Assembly: GCA_001949185.1 (NCBI GenBank)
Contig: BDGG01000002.1
Coordinates: 3,357,679 to 3,421,678 of the forward strand
DNA length: 64,000 nt
DNA from: Ramazzottius varieornatus
Lineage: Eukaryota; Tardigrada; Eutardigrada; Parachela; Ramazzottiidae
Reading direction: 5' to 3'
The notes beneath the pieces are model-generated. The model was not told the origin of the DNA, made no database searches, and saw only the letters and a list, made by a program, of their open reading frames with translations. Numbering within the stretch: position 1 is the first letter of the stretch; the number at the start of each line of letters is the position of its first letter. The position numbers were made by a program, and so were the translations under genes. Positions 22,132-33,600 of this stretch are shown here, one piece after another.

Positions 22132-25100
22132 TAATGATGAGCATTACACTTTTACATTACATTACAATCTTCGGAAAGTTGTAGTGTAAAATACAACTGT
22201 AAAAGTGTAATTACACTTGGAATTACACGCGAGTATAAAACCGAAATATCCGTTCAAATCGCCATTAACTGATTAAAAGCCGTGTTAATTGAACACGGGC
22301 TGAGGGAAACCATTGATTGAGTGATTGTCGATCTGAGAGAAGCTTTACATCAGTGGACATGATGACACAGTCTGGTTTACACTGCCGCAGTACGAAATAT
22401 ACGCAGCTGCTTTCGGCCTTATCATTCTTACTCCGTTCAATCTAATCTGACACTAGCGTACTTTGAGCTTGACTACGAACCTCTGTTTGCATACACGATG
22501 TCTGAAAGCGAGGAGAGCGACGAGGAGACCGATGAACAGCAAGATACAAAACGTAAGTGGACTTCTATGTGGTCGACATAGGGATTCTATTCACTGTGTT
22601 CGAATGATTGATTGCTGATTGATCGATAGGTGGCACAAAGGTTAGTCGTCTTGACCTGTGGACCGAGTTCGAAAGAAGTGCTGAATACTGGCCGAAGTCC
22701 AAGCACCGCAAAGCAACCTGTAAGCACTGTGTAGAGGCTGGTGTGAAAGTGGTCAAGCCGATTCGAGGTGACAGGCCGAGATTGCTGCAACATCTCAAAA
22801 CCTGCGCGAATGTCCCGCGAGTCGTTCGAGAAAGACATTTCCCAAAGAATGATGAGTCGAAGAAGCGAAAGTCAGCCACTGATACACTGGCCGACGACGC
22901 CAATAAGCGCACTAAAAGTCAAGCAAGCCTACGGACCTTCCTTGATCGACCATTAACTTCTTCTGAGCAGCAGCAATTCGAAGAATTGTACGGCGATGCC
23001 TGTGTGAGCTGCAGCATACCATTCGCCGCGTCCGAAGATACTCGCATGGTCCGTCTCCTTAAGTTCCTTCGTCCCCAGCTGGTTATTCCGAGTCGTTTCA
23101 CCGTGGCGCGTCGCATTGTACCAGCTCGAATCAAAGAAGCAACGGCGGAAGTATCTAGTAAGCTGATCGGTCAGAAGTATCTCACCATGACTTTCGATGG
23201 TTACAAGAATGTTAGCCGGGATAAAGTGCTGGGTAAGTATTGCCACTAAAATTTATTTATCCCGCTGTTAATCACTCATATGACGTACTATATACAGGTT
23301 TTCTTGTCACTGTTCGGAATGAGAACGGCACGGAGAACTTTACACTGGGCTCCGCTATTGACATCACAGGCACGAACTACGACGGCGAGTACGTCATGAG
23401 AGAAACCTTGCAGAAACTTACTGAGGTGAAGAAGGACTACAAGGCTGATGTACGATTCGTGACCTGTGATTCTGACGGAGCTCATCGGAAAGCTCGAAGA
23501 CTTCTCTCGCAGAAACTCCCGCACATCATTTTCCTTCCATGCAGCGCACATCAGATCAACCTAGTCATCCAAGACGTAGCCAAATTCGTACCCAGGTTTA
23601 AAGAAACTCTTCGACAAAACGATTGTATCACGACCTGGTTCCGTAAGAGCAGCCTGTCGCAAGGAAAGCTGGAAGCAGTTCAGCTGGAGTACTACTCGAA
23701 AGTGGTATCGATGACCAGTTGGACTCCTACTCGTTGGTATTCCGTTTACTTGAGTGTGCAGCGAGTCTTAGACTCAAAGAGTGCCTTGCAGGTAACGTTT
23801 CGATACACTTCATCATTCAAACGGTAGATTAAGTGCGGGCGTCTTCGGTCAAGAATCAGAAATCTTTACTCAAAAAAAAGATTTATTAACATGCAGCGTA
23901 TTAGTTCTGTTAACATTCGTGCCTTTGTTTATTTGTTGCAGATGTATGGCGTCAAGTACAGCGCGAATTTGGGTCTGGTACCATTCAACTTAAAAGTGAT
24001 CCTCGATGACGACGAGTTCTGGCTTGGCGCAAAAGAGATTGCTGCAGTACTTAGGCCGCTGGTCAGCGCACAAGCAAAGGCAGAATCAGACAATTGCACG
24101 ATTGCTGACATCGGCTCAGCCATACGCGATATCTACTGTGGGTTTTCGCTGTTGAAAGATCGTGACGTTTCTTGGACTTTAGTTTCTCAACTGGAAAAGC
24201 GGTGGAAAAGCTTCTACCCAACCGACGTATTCGCTGTAGCAATGTTCCTCGACCCCAAACTAAAGCTCGATATGTTCCGCCGTGACCCTAACAAAGTTCA
24301 TAGTGGAGCGATTTACACGTGGGCCAGCGACCTTTACCGACAGTTCTTCCAAAAAGATCCGACTTCCTTGCTGACTTCTGCAATCCGTTACACTGCGAAT
24401 CAGGGTGTCTTCGACTTGAAGTACACTAGCCAGCTGAGTAACCCTTTCGATTACTGGACTTATGCCGAGGCCGAGCATTCAGAACTGGCTCAGCTGGCTA
24501 AGTTCCTTCTTTCAGCTTGCCCGCACGCCGCTTCAGTTGAACGTTTCTGGAAGAAAATGAACGATGTCCATACGGCAAGCAGAAACAGATTGGGACTTAA
24601 TCTGGTTAGTGGTATGTGCACGCTGAAAATGAAACTCTGTCGTGAAGATGAGGAGCTCTCAAGAAAACGTAAGAGAGAAAAGGACGAGAAGAAAGCAAAG
24701 ATGACCGGAAATGTTTCAGATGAGCCTGTTGTTGTTGTAACAGTGGACGAAGAGACAGTACCAGTGAAACTTGATCAAGGTAAACAATTCACTTACATTA
24801 TGATATGATTTTCAATTTACTTCGACATTACTATTTTGACATCGGTACTTTAGAATATTACTTTTCCAGGTGGCGGTGAAACCGATCTAATGGAGCTGGA
24901 AAGTCAAATGGCAATCCTTGATGATTTGTTCGGTCAAGACGACAATGACATGCCAAGCAGTGAGGAGCTCGAAGATGACGTGTCTCTGACCGGAAAGTTT
25001 TTCACCTTAGCAGATTTATTTGTTGTCAAGTAGTTGTTTGAACCAGTGAAGATTGAAGATAGTGTTAATAGGTTTACTGTATACGAGAGATTACGTTTCT

Positions 25101-25295
25101 TTCCACATCTGTAGCGGCTTTGATTTAGCTAACTTGGAGGGGTCATTTGATAGTTTACACTTGGTTTACAGGTTCCGTTCTTTCGGGGTTGTAAAATGTA
25201 AACAAGTGTAAAATGTAATTACACTTTTTGTAATTACACTGTTTTACATTACATTTTACATTACACGAGCCGTCAGCTTGTAATGCTCATCATTA
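22132..25295 (+). mobile_element. complete autonomous-looking hAT transposon, 3164 bp
   Basis: Termini TAATGATGAGCATTACA and its inverse TGTAATGCTCATCATTA form 15-17 bp terminal inverted repeats. They are flanked by identical 8-bp duplications GGGGTGAC at 22124-22131 and 25296-25303. Subterminal regions on both sides carry clustered GTAATTACACTT/TTTTACATTACATT words, typical transposase-binding repeats. The interior is one five-exon transposase gene whose frame is open throughout. Matching duplications, intact ends and an intact gene together suggest a young and possibly active copy. No second copy lies in this window. Confidence 0.92.
22498..25033 (+). CDS. hAT-superfamily transposase with BED zinc finger (5 exons, 717 aa)
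   Basis: Cut-and-paste DDE transposase, nuclear. Exons: 22498-22552, 22630-23232, 23298-23791, 23942-24779, 24870-25033; 2154 nt. An acidic start (MSESEESDEETDEQQD) precedes a BED-type finger with CKHC and HLKTC, followed by a basic patch. The catalytic set is visible: first Asp in MTFDGYKN, second Asp in TCDSDGAHRKARRLL, and Glu in ASVERFWKK. Further hAT marks are LPCSAHQINLVIQDV, TPTRWYSVY and the C-terminal dimerisation block FDYWTYAEAEHSELAQLAKF. The tail is Lys/Arg-rich, with a nuclear-localisation-like RKRKREKDEKKAK. All introns are 65-150 bp with GT-AG ends and keep frame. No stop or frameshift found. Confidence 0.92.
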
Positions 25296-25303
25296 GGGGT
25301 GAC

Positions 25304-26486
25304 TAATAGCTCAAACACTCCAGCCTGGGGGTTGAATGTCGAAACGACTGTATGCGCAGTTTTATGCTCTGTGCCGTCTGTACGACGTCAGGGCTTTTTC
25401 AGCCAAAGATTCGAACCCCTCTGGATCTTTCTTACGTGAGCGTTTGACCAGTGGTCAGATCGCCAAATGAACTTAAGCATCGTGTTCCTCGAAGTTTATT
25501 ATGCCAAATTGCATCAGCAGTTCAATCTTGCCCTTGGGGTCCCAGAACTTCAAACTCGTTTCCGGAACAATTTGACAGGCCTCCGCTTGTATGAAAACTG
25601 GCCGCGGAAACTCGTGTACGAAACGATACTTCGTGGATATTACAGCGCCAGAAATTTTCACTGGATAAGTCCATGCCGGCCTCCTCGTACGGTATGTTTC
25701 CATACTGAAATACGTACCCCAGCGAGCACGTGAAAGTCTCCCGCGGGCCTTGCCGCTTTGTGCTCTGCCTTACTAAACAATGTTTTATAATTGCCAGGGG
25801 CTTCATTCTGCCATGGATAGAGCGCTGCAGCAGTAGCTGAAACCAGTGCTGCTTCTGCACTGCATCCGGTTTCCAGAAACTGCAACTGCACTGCATCTGC
25901 AATAAAAAATTAAGAGCTTCTTCCCACCAACGGAAATACATGTCAAACACAGCGTAAAAGTCGTTGTTTTACGGACATTCAACCGAAAAGCGGTAGAATC
26001 CGGCCAGAAATCGCAAAGAAGCCGATTTTACTACTGGTTTCTAGCCCACAACAGTATACTGCGATGAACGGTGCTCACTTTTTCAAAACTGCAACTGCAC
26101 TGCAACTGCATTTTCTCACCATTTCGGCGACTGCAACTGCACTGCATTGCAGTAAAATGCAGTGCAGTCCAGAACGTGCTGCATGTTGCAGGGCTCTAAC
26201 CTTGGACCGTCGGAGCAGCCGATTCAAAATTGAAGATCAATCACCGGTTCATTTCCCAGAAAACCATTCAAGTTTTATTCCACGCGTGGCAAACTCTGGA
26301 AAAGCACGTTGAAGTAAGACAGAAGGTTCGGTCGAAGGTAGTGATGGATGAAGGTTCAGCCTTTTCGCTGCTCAAACATGGAAGGATTTTCGGTGTACAC
26401 CAGAGACACCGCGTCATCGTCGAAATACAACAAAAGCAAACACTCAAAGTACGAAGGCTAGACCCGCACATATCCTACGATACAAG
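25304..26486. other. intergenic repeats and a possible disrupted exon
   Basis: 25490-25570 (GTTTATTATGCCAAATTGCA, then CAGTTCAATCTTGCCC) resembles 48930-49000 (GTTTATTACATTAGATCGCA, then CAGTTGAAGATTGCCC), a diverged dispersed repeat. CTGCAACTGCACTGCA words cluster at 25845-25900 and 26082-26190 and partly fold back. 26230-26486 is open and hydrophilic (reads KVRSKVVMDEGSAFS, VHQRHRVIVEIQQK); the frame runs into the hAT-like element at 26487. Confidence 0.35.
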
Positions 26487-27428
26487 CAGGGGCGCGTTGA
26501 CCCATAAGGCTGACGAGGCTCAGCCTGTCCCAAAGTCCAAATTCTCAGCCTCGACAGGCTGGGAAAATAGCTGGGAAAATGGAAGCAAAAGTAGCAGCCT
26601 CGTGAGGCCAGCCTCTGGCTGGCTGAAAATTTTTTTTTACTTGTTAGCCATTCTGACCGGTTTTTGAACGTAACTACCAGTACACGCGCCTACTTCTGGG
26701 CATGAACACAACTGTGGGCCACGGAGCGAAAGCGGCGCTGCTCCGATTGATTAAATAGATTGGTCAACCCCGGCTGGCCCGTGCCGTCTTCGTTCCGTGG
26801 CCCACAGTTTTGTCCATGCTCACATTTGGGCCACGCGCGTGTACAGTATGAAGTGGACTGTTAACTTTAATCTCGTGAAGGATAACTATACAAAAACTTC
26901 GCTGATACAAAAACTTCGCTGAGATGTTAAGACAGGCACGCAGTGATATGAACATCCGATATGGACATCCTTCGCATGGAGGAGCTCCGAAATGTGGCTA
27001 AAAACCACAAGTAAGGCGTCCAGCGGGCCAGAGACCCTCCTGCTTTTTCTTTTCCTTCTGCTGTCTCCTTCTTTCTTCTTTCTTTTGTTAGTTTCCAGTC
27101 TTACCTATTTTTCTGTCTTATCTCTTAATGTTTTATACTTTTCTAAGTTTCTATGATCATCTAACTCTTCATTAGGCTCAGTTTACAGTGAAACTGCGTA
27201 ACCACCACCTGTGACATTGACAAATAGAAACCAAGGTACTTTTATATAACGCTCCATATAGAATTAGCCTGATTTCTTCTTTTTGCGTACCATACTGCTT
27301 TTTTCGTTTTTTTCAGCCTCGTGAGGCTCCTTCACAGTTTTCGTCAGCCTCGAGGCTCAAAACCACGGTTTTCCCAGCCTCACAGGCTGAGCAGCCTTAC
27401 GCATCCGCGGGACCTCCACGCGCCCCTG
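26487..27428. mobile_element. CAGGGGCGCGT hAT-like non-autonomous element, 942 bp, exact 8-bp TSD
   Basis: The left end CAGGGGCGCGTTGACCC and right end GGACCTCCACGCGCCCCTG are inverted repeats, flanked by GATACAAG at 26479-26486 and 27429-27436. Inner CAGCCTCG/CGAGGCTG words are repeated in both orientations on both sides (26510-26625 and 27315-27395). It has no transposase. A 163-bp MITE is nested at 26681-26843. A truncated relative lies at 19598. Confidence 0.88.
26681..26843. repeat. GTACACGCGC-family MITE, copy 2, nested
   Basis: Ends TACACGCGC and GCGCGTGTA are inverted and flanked by CAG on both sides (26678-26680 and 26844-26846), a possible 3-bp duplication. Inner arms are ACAACTGTGGGCCACGGAGC and CGTTCCGTGGCCCACAGTTT. 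It sits inside the hAT-like element. A 3-bp duplication would fit the PIF/Harbinger group, but CAG is not its usual TWA target. Confidence 0.75.
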
Positions 27429-27436
27429 GATACAAG

Positions 27437-28232
27437 TACCCCTAACGTTGGTGCATCATGCATGAATGCTCTTTATTTAGAGCTCTTTTTCACTGAAAAA
27501 TTGGGTAAAATTGGTGAATGCGCAATTTTACCTTCCGAGTGCATCTCTTTCGCAGTAAATTCTATGTCCTCTTTCGCGAAAACGGCCTTGCCATTCTGGG
27601 TGGGCGCATACCCACAGTCCTTGATTCTGATGGGGAGAAGCAAGCTTGTGATCCGAACGACGTTGAGATACTTGAAATTGCATGTGGCCGGGAGGATGTA
27701 CGTCAGCAGCGAATACTCCGGCCTAACGATGCCCACGCCCTCCTGAAGAGAATAACTACAGCGATGTCCGCAAACGAGCTGGATGTAGTTCCAACGCCAG
27801 CTGGATTGGAGGTTCCGTCACACTTGCAGCAAGGATCCTAACTCCAAGAACGATGTAGATGCCGCCGGTCTTGTCCATACAATACTGGCACAAAAACAAA
27901 GTTTTTATTTTCTGAAGGCTAGGCGCAGCCGTGATCATCGAAGAAACAAGATAACCAAACACCAGCTTTCATTGCAGGGCGATTCTTGGCGAAACAAAAG
28001 AAACGGGGCCGAGCGAGCTAGGTTGTTTTCACCGGACCGCTTACCATCTGGCGTAATAACTTCGGTAAGCTTTTTGGCGCGAACAGCCTAACAACAGTCG
28101 ATCATTTTTCATTTTCGTTTTCGTTCGTGAATTTTCATCTTATGATTCTTATCCGTAAGCTGTAGCCTGTAGCGTTGGTAATTCTGTGTTCCTTCTGTAA
28201 TCGCAGGTGGCTTCTGCCGAAAGAAGGACACG
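27437..28232. other. intergenic region upstream of NSMCE2, one coding-like stretch
   Basis: 27518-27841 is open on the + strand (reads PTVLDSDGEKQACDPN, RPNDAHALLKRIT); codon use is plausible but I recognise no family. It may belong with the 26230-26486 stretch across the inserted element. The NSMCE2 promoter and a probable 5'-UTR acceptor (28206, AATCGCAG) complete the region. Confidence 0.3.
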
Positions 28233-30366
28233 ATGGAGCGTCTGGCCGATCCTCGGAAGTTGGAGCACATCCCGTCTGCCCAGCCCGATTCTGACTTTGA
28301 AGCATTCCTCAGTCTCGGCAACAGCAACAACGCTGCAGCTGCTCCTGCTCAGAATAATAACCGTAACGGAGGATTATTCTACAACTCCCAACCTTCTTCC
28401 CACTCATCTCAACCAACTTCGCAGTCTCCCTCCCAGGCGCAAGCGCAATCCAAGGCAGCCAAGAAGCTTGAAGACTTCACCAACAAATTTCGTGGTGCGC
28501 TCAGCGTCCTGACCACCGTCTCCGACAGCAACGCTTTCCTCAAAGAGCTGCAAAACATCTGCGACATCAGCAGGAATCTTATTCCTCAGAAACGAATGTA
28601 CGTTACCGCTATCCAGGGCGCTTTGGAAGAATTCCTGCAGCCCGAGCATGAAGGTGAGAAATTCAACTTGTGGAACATCGTCGGTCAGTTAACAACAGCG
28701 TTGGACGGGTCATTTTCGCAGCAAATTAATGGGAATTACCGAAAACACAACGGCTTTGCAACATTCCAACCCAGGAACGCAAGTCAATCAATCAAAATCT
28801 TTTTCGTCTTCAGAAACACGCTCCATTCGTCGTTCGAACACTGGTTCACCAGTTAATGAAGGCAGAATCTGCGCACTGATGACAAATTCCTCATTGCATC
28901 CAGATCTAGGCAGGTTGTATGTTACAGCTCCGTAAAATCCGATATTAGGCTGGAAATTCACTGTGAAAATCACCCGTCCAACGCCGATTAACAGTCACAG
29001 TGCGCTGTGCGCATCACGCACATACATACAAGTGGTCGCGAACTCACGATGAACACGTGTTTTGCGTATACGTGCGCGATATACTCTCCAGTGTGGAGCC
29101 TCGTGTGCAGCACTCACCTACTGCCTTTACAGCGTTGCACGTAAGGCTCGCTCTGTATGCTGCTGTACGTCTCGAATTTGTTGATCTTTTATTACGCACC
29201 TACGTACAGGCACATCCTGCAGCAGCACCGGATAGATGTATACTGGTGGTTGTCTCCAGCGTACAAGTCTCTAAATGTACTCAACAGGTGGTTTTCCGGA
29301 AGATGGGCTGAAAGAAGTCGTGAAAGAACTGAATTCCGCCCTCGAAGCTAATTTCACAATGCGCACAGATATTCAACTGATGGAGCAAATAATAGCGTTG
29401 ATGAAAGAGCTTCCCGCCGTTACACCGAAGTTCCCACGTGCGAGACGGAGATCGCTCGTACCAAAGAAGCGTCGCACATTAGTGAACGATGACGACGAGG
29501 AAGGTGATGGCGAGGCGGAAGAAGAAGAAGTAGTGGATGTGGAGGATGAATACGGAGAGGTAGAAGAAGAAGAACCGCAAGAAGACCTGATGCAGGCGAT
29601 ACCTGACGAAGAAGAACCCGAAGCTTCGCAAGCACACGCGGATATACTTAAACCTGACTACATTCAGAAGAAGCGTCAGGAAATAGCAGTCTATTTACAG
29701 CCTGAAAGACTCACGATCGCGCGAACTATTGAACAGGTCCTTGACAAAGTCAGAACGAAGCGAGGTAAAATGCAACATGGGCAAATGATTTGAGTCAGAG
29801 CACTTTCCCAAGTGGCGCACACCTTCAGCCCTTCTCAATGAAATCGCGCGCCACTTGAAGTAACGGTCTGGCTCGGTCCGTTGCCCACATCCCACATTGT
29901 ACTTCACTGATTTTTGACCGAAAGATCTTGGGGAAAAAGTGACTTGTTGGTTTTTCTTTTGTTTTCAGGATATTCGTGGAAGATTGAAGACGGTGAGTTA
30001 GTCGAGAAAGAACCCACAGAAGATGACAGCATGCTGCTGAATGCCGTTGTCGTCGCGCCTAAAGTCATCCAAGATCCCATTTCCAAGAAAGAAATCACCG
30101 AGAAGGCTGTGAGGAGTTCGAAGTGTCCGAATCATCATCTGTACGAAGAAGCAACGCTTAGACCGTTGCTGGCACAAGCAGAACAGACCCATCCTCGTGG
30201 AATGAAGTGCGCGTACTTGGGGTGTCCCAACTACATTGCTCGACAAGACTTGGTGGAAGACGAAGAGTACGCCCGATTTCTGAGTCGCGCAGCTGCAACG
30301 CAACAACCGATGAACGAAGAACGGAATGGTCAGGAGGGCGAAGAAACCGAAGTTTTCTTCGACTAG
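28233..30366 (+). CDS. NSMCE2: NSE2-type E3 SUMO ligase of the SMC5/6 complex (3 exons, 431 aa)
   Basis: A nuclear SUMO E3 of the SMC5/6 DNA-repair complex. Exons: 28233-28653, 29288-29764, 29969-30366; 1296 nt. Residues about 25-75 are low complexity, rich in Asn, Ser and Gln (SSHSSQPTSQSPSQAQAQSK). A helical region with LEDFTNKFRGALS and LKEVVKELNSALEANF follows, matching the SMC5-binding coiled coil. Next is a basic patch (RARRRSLVPKKRR), then an acidic tract (DDDEEGDGEAEEEE). The C-terminal SP-RING shows DPISKKEITEKAV, CPNHHLYEE and CAYLGC, giving Cys-His-Cys-Cys ligands. At 431 aa it is much longer than human NSE2 (247), through the N-terminal and acidic insertions. Intron 2 holds a MITE. 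Convergent with the peroxidase gene. Confidence 0.88.
29775..29902. repeat. AAGTGGCGCAC-family MITE in NSMCE2 intron 2
   Basis: The left arm has CATGGGCAAATGATTTGAG and CCCAAGTGGCGCACACC. The right arm has CGCGCGCCACTTGAAG and CCGTTGCCCACATCCC. Arms pair as inverted repeats around a short loop. The intron's donor (GTAAAA at 29765) sits just left of the element. Confidence 0.75.
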
Positions 30367-30683
30367 TTTTTTTCTCACTGTGTTGTTATGTATCTTTATT
30401 CGGATGAACGTTCCTTCGATTTTTTATTCTCTCTAACAACTTTAGCCTTTTTAACGATACAGTTTAACTCGTCTATGCGATAAACAGGTAAAAGTTTAAC
30501 CAGAAGGATTTTAGAAGTTGAATTTTACCTGCAAGTGCGACAGGGTCTGTTTCCATTTTTTTACCACTCTCTGAATCTGAATTTTCTTGTAAGTTGCGCA
30601 AAGGGACAGTTTCCAGCGGAGCAACGGAGAACAGCAGCGAGAACTGAAAGCAATTGTTATACTCGGCTTGACAACTGAAAAAA
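30367..30683. other. short convergent intergenic spacer
   Basis: 317 bp hold the 3' ends of NSMCE2 (+) and the peroxidase gene (-). Nothing else is seen. Confidence 0.6.
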
Positions 30684-33600
30684 TTAATTATTGTGTTCCT
30701 CGATAATAGAACGTTTGACCAAAGAACCACCGGAAATCGAATCACCGAAAACAAAGGTGGTTAAATTATTGCTACTGGTTCTTGGTAAAGCGCTACGGAG
30801 GACAGGTAAAGAACCCAACGGCTGTTGTTGTGGTGCATTGAATACGGGCTGTTGGTTCCCGAAGAAGAAGTTTTGGGGCTGTTGAGGCGCCATCTGGAAC
30901 TGTGGCTGGTTGTTGTTCATGGGCAGCTGGACTTGAGGTGCAAAGTTGGGCTGGGGGACACCCTGCTGGACGAACTGTTGGAGATTGTTCTGACTATTGG
31001 CTTGGGCGAACTGAAAGGGAGGTTGTGCGATAGACTGGGATGGCGGACCGGCAAAGTCTTGTTGGATATTGGGTATGCCGCCACCGGCTCGCCAGATGCT
31101 CAAGTCGATTGATGGAATTTGGTTACACGGTAACTTTGGGTTTCTGCAAGAATCAAAAATCGTCGGAAAACTGTGGCCGAACGTCCCGATATCCTGAACT
31201 GTGGTCAACCACCTGAGCTATACCCAGGTGGTCAGAAATTTCGGGGAAAATGCTCGAATGGGTTGTCGATTTGATGTACATTTTTACCTGTGGAACTGTG
31301 GAATATGTTTTATCCAACAACAGTTCTACATGTTAGTTATACTTTTACAGGCGTAATATTGGAATAAAAATTGTCCTACTGCTGCGGAGCGAAGTCTCTC
31401 ACATGTTCATGAACGGAATTGGTTCCACCATAACGCGTCTCTGCATAGCAAAGGAATCCGTGTTGTCGCAGAGGACTCTCGCAAGGGAAGATTTCCGGAT
31501 TTCTGCCAGCTGGGCTGCAAGGAAGAAGGGTGTGAAGATCGTTCTCGCACTGGGCGAAAACCTGTTAGGCCTTCGTTCCGAATCATGCGCATCTCAGAGA
31601 TTTGCTTACGTGGCGTTAGTGCTCCGGTACTCAAGTTGTTCTCGTACCAATATCGGTCCCCTCTTCGTAAGTTGTGAAACTGTCTAGCAATAATACATGC
31701 GAACGTGGGACCGACCAGGCCACCGGACACGGCGAATTCCGATAATCCAGCAGTGAAGAGATCAACGTCATCTGGGCTTTCGTATAAAGCGGCGAGTCGT
31801 TGCAGAGCATCGTCCGGCATCACTGTTTTCAGCTCGTCGAACGAGGCGGCGACGGGGAACCCACAAAAGCGCCTCCACGAGTTGTAGCCTGGAATACCGT
31901 GATCGCGACCGCGTTGAATATTCCGTGATATCAGATCGTTCCCAAATGCTTGACCTACAGAAAGCAGGGTCAGTTTTTTGCAAATAGCTCCATAATTAGT
32001 GAATACAGTCCTTGCAGAAGGAAGATTGTACCTGGCGGTTGAAATAAATGATTGGATAGCTCTTCCGTGACGAAGCGGTCAAAGGTTTGTGCGTTCTGTG
32101 AAGTCATGCCGCGCAAATATTGATCGCAGCGACCTTGGTCGTAGAGAATCAACGGTTGGAAAAAGCTGTTGACCAAGTTGTTCGCCATGACGGCTTGTCC
32201 ATTTTGGTTATCCAAACGAAATTCGCCATTGACAAGCGAATGCCCAAACCTGGAATCCAAAAGCTGTATTCTTCGCGTCCTAGTTTGTTTTGTTTTGACA
32301 TGTTGGATGCACAACCCGTGTTCGATTATTCACACAGAAATACCAGACTAAATGTAAGAAGGCCGACGGAAATCTCTATTCCTGAATATTATTTCTAACG
32401 GTTGAAACCACGGTGGCGCAGTCAAATACGCCACTATTGTCGGCTAGTATCTTCATTTTTTCTACCAATGGTGCTGGTACCTGTACGCAGCGGTTGCGAA
32501 TTCGTTTGCGATGGACGGGTTAACTTGGTCTGAATAACCCGTGTAGTATCCGGTGGTTAAGAGGTTTAATCCGAATTGATTCATAATGTCACGTCCGAGG
32601 ACTACGGGCAGGTACTCGTTGAAGGTGATATGTTGGAACATGGCGCCTAATATCCGTCTGGTCTCTTGGTAGACACGTTCGTCGTCCCAGCCAGACGCTT
32701 GGTTCATACTCCATAAGGCTCGCGCAACCCGATTGTGTTCGCGTAACCTACAGTTACGGTTCGATTGTCTTTGAGGTTTCTCAGTGGTGTCCCGATTGTC
32801 TCACTTACCAGAGTGTGTGCATAGCCGCCAGGCCCGTGTGGACATTGACGCGTACGTCTCCTGCACGTTCGACCAACAAAGTAAATAAATTAAGTAAGGG
32901 TATAGCACACGTTGTTGAACGGAGGTAGGAAGATTCTGTTACTTACCAGCTCGAAAACACGTGCGATCAGCTGTCTTCCGAAAACATTCTTCAGTGGCGG
33001 TATCCGATGGGAGTACGGATTCTGAAGTGCCGCGTGGTACTTGGACTTGCATCAGACCTATCAAAACAGGCGGTTGGTCTCTCTCCAAAGGCCAAATATA
33101 TCGAATAAAAAATATATCGGGCCCCGATTGTCGAATTCGATATTCCTGTAATCGCATTTACCCATTTGAAATGATCGAAGACTGGTGGCAGTGGTCTGAG
33201 TTGATCCGTAAACTTGAGAAGCTGTGGGAAACAAAGATATTTAGTAGCTGCAGTGTTTCGGTGGGTCGGTTTTTGTTCAGTTTCAGCAAGTTTTAGTTTC
33301 TCAATCGCTGGTTGGTGTCAGTACTAACCGTCGATAAAAGAAGTCAGTTGGTTGAGCTGTTCGCGAGGACCCAGAACGTTGGTTGCAGGACTACTTCGGA
33401 CAAACTCGAGACATTCCTGTCCGAAGCGCGGGTAAAATGGGTCGTTCCGCGGGATGGGGATGGCGAAACAGGAAGAATGGGCCACCGTTCCTTGGGGAAG
33501 GTCGCAACATTTTGGAGTCATCAGTTGAGTGCGACCATTTTGTGCCACCTCGATGGCCGTGATAGGTGTGTGCTACAACAAACGTAGAAAAACATCGAAG

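Noticed and set aside
23929-24123. Antisense open frames inside the hAT transposase
   Set aside because: Shadows of the sense coding frame.
25840-26190. CTGCAACTGCACTGCA clusters as a CRISPR-like or satellite array
   Set aside because: Spacing is irregular and copies are few; it looks like a foldback repeat in a eukaryotic genome.
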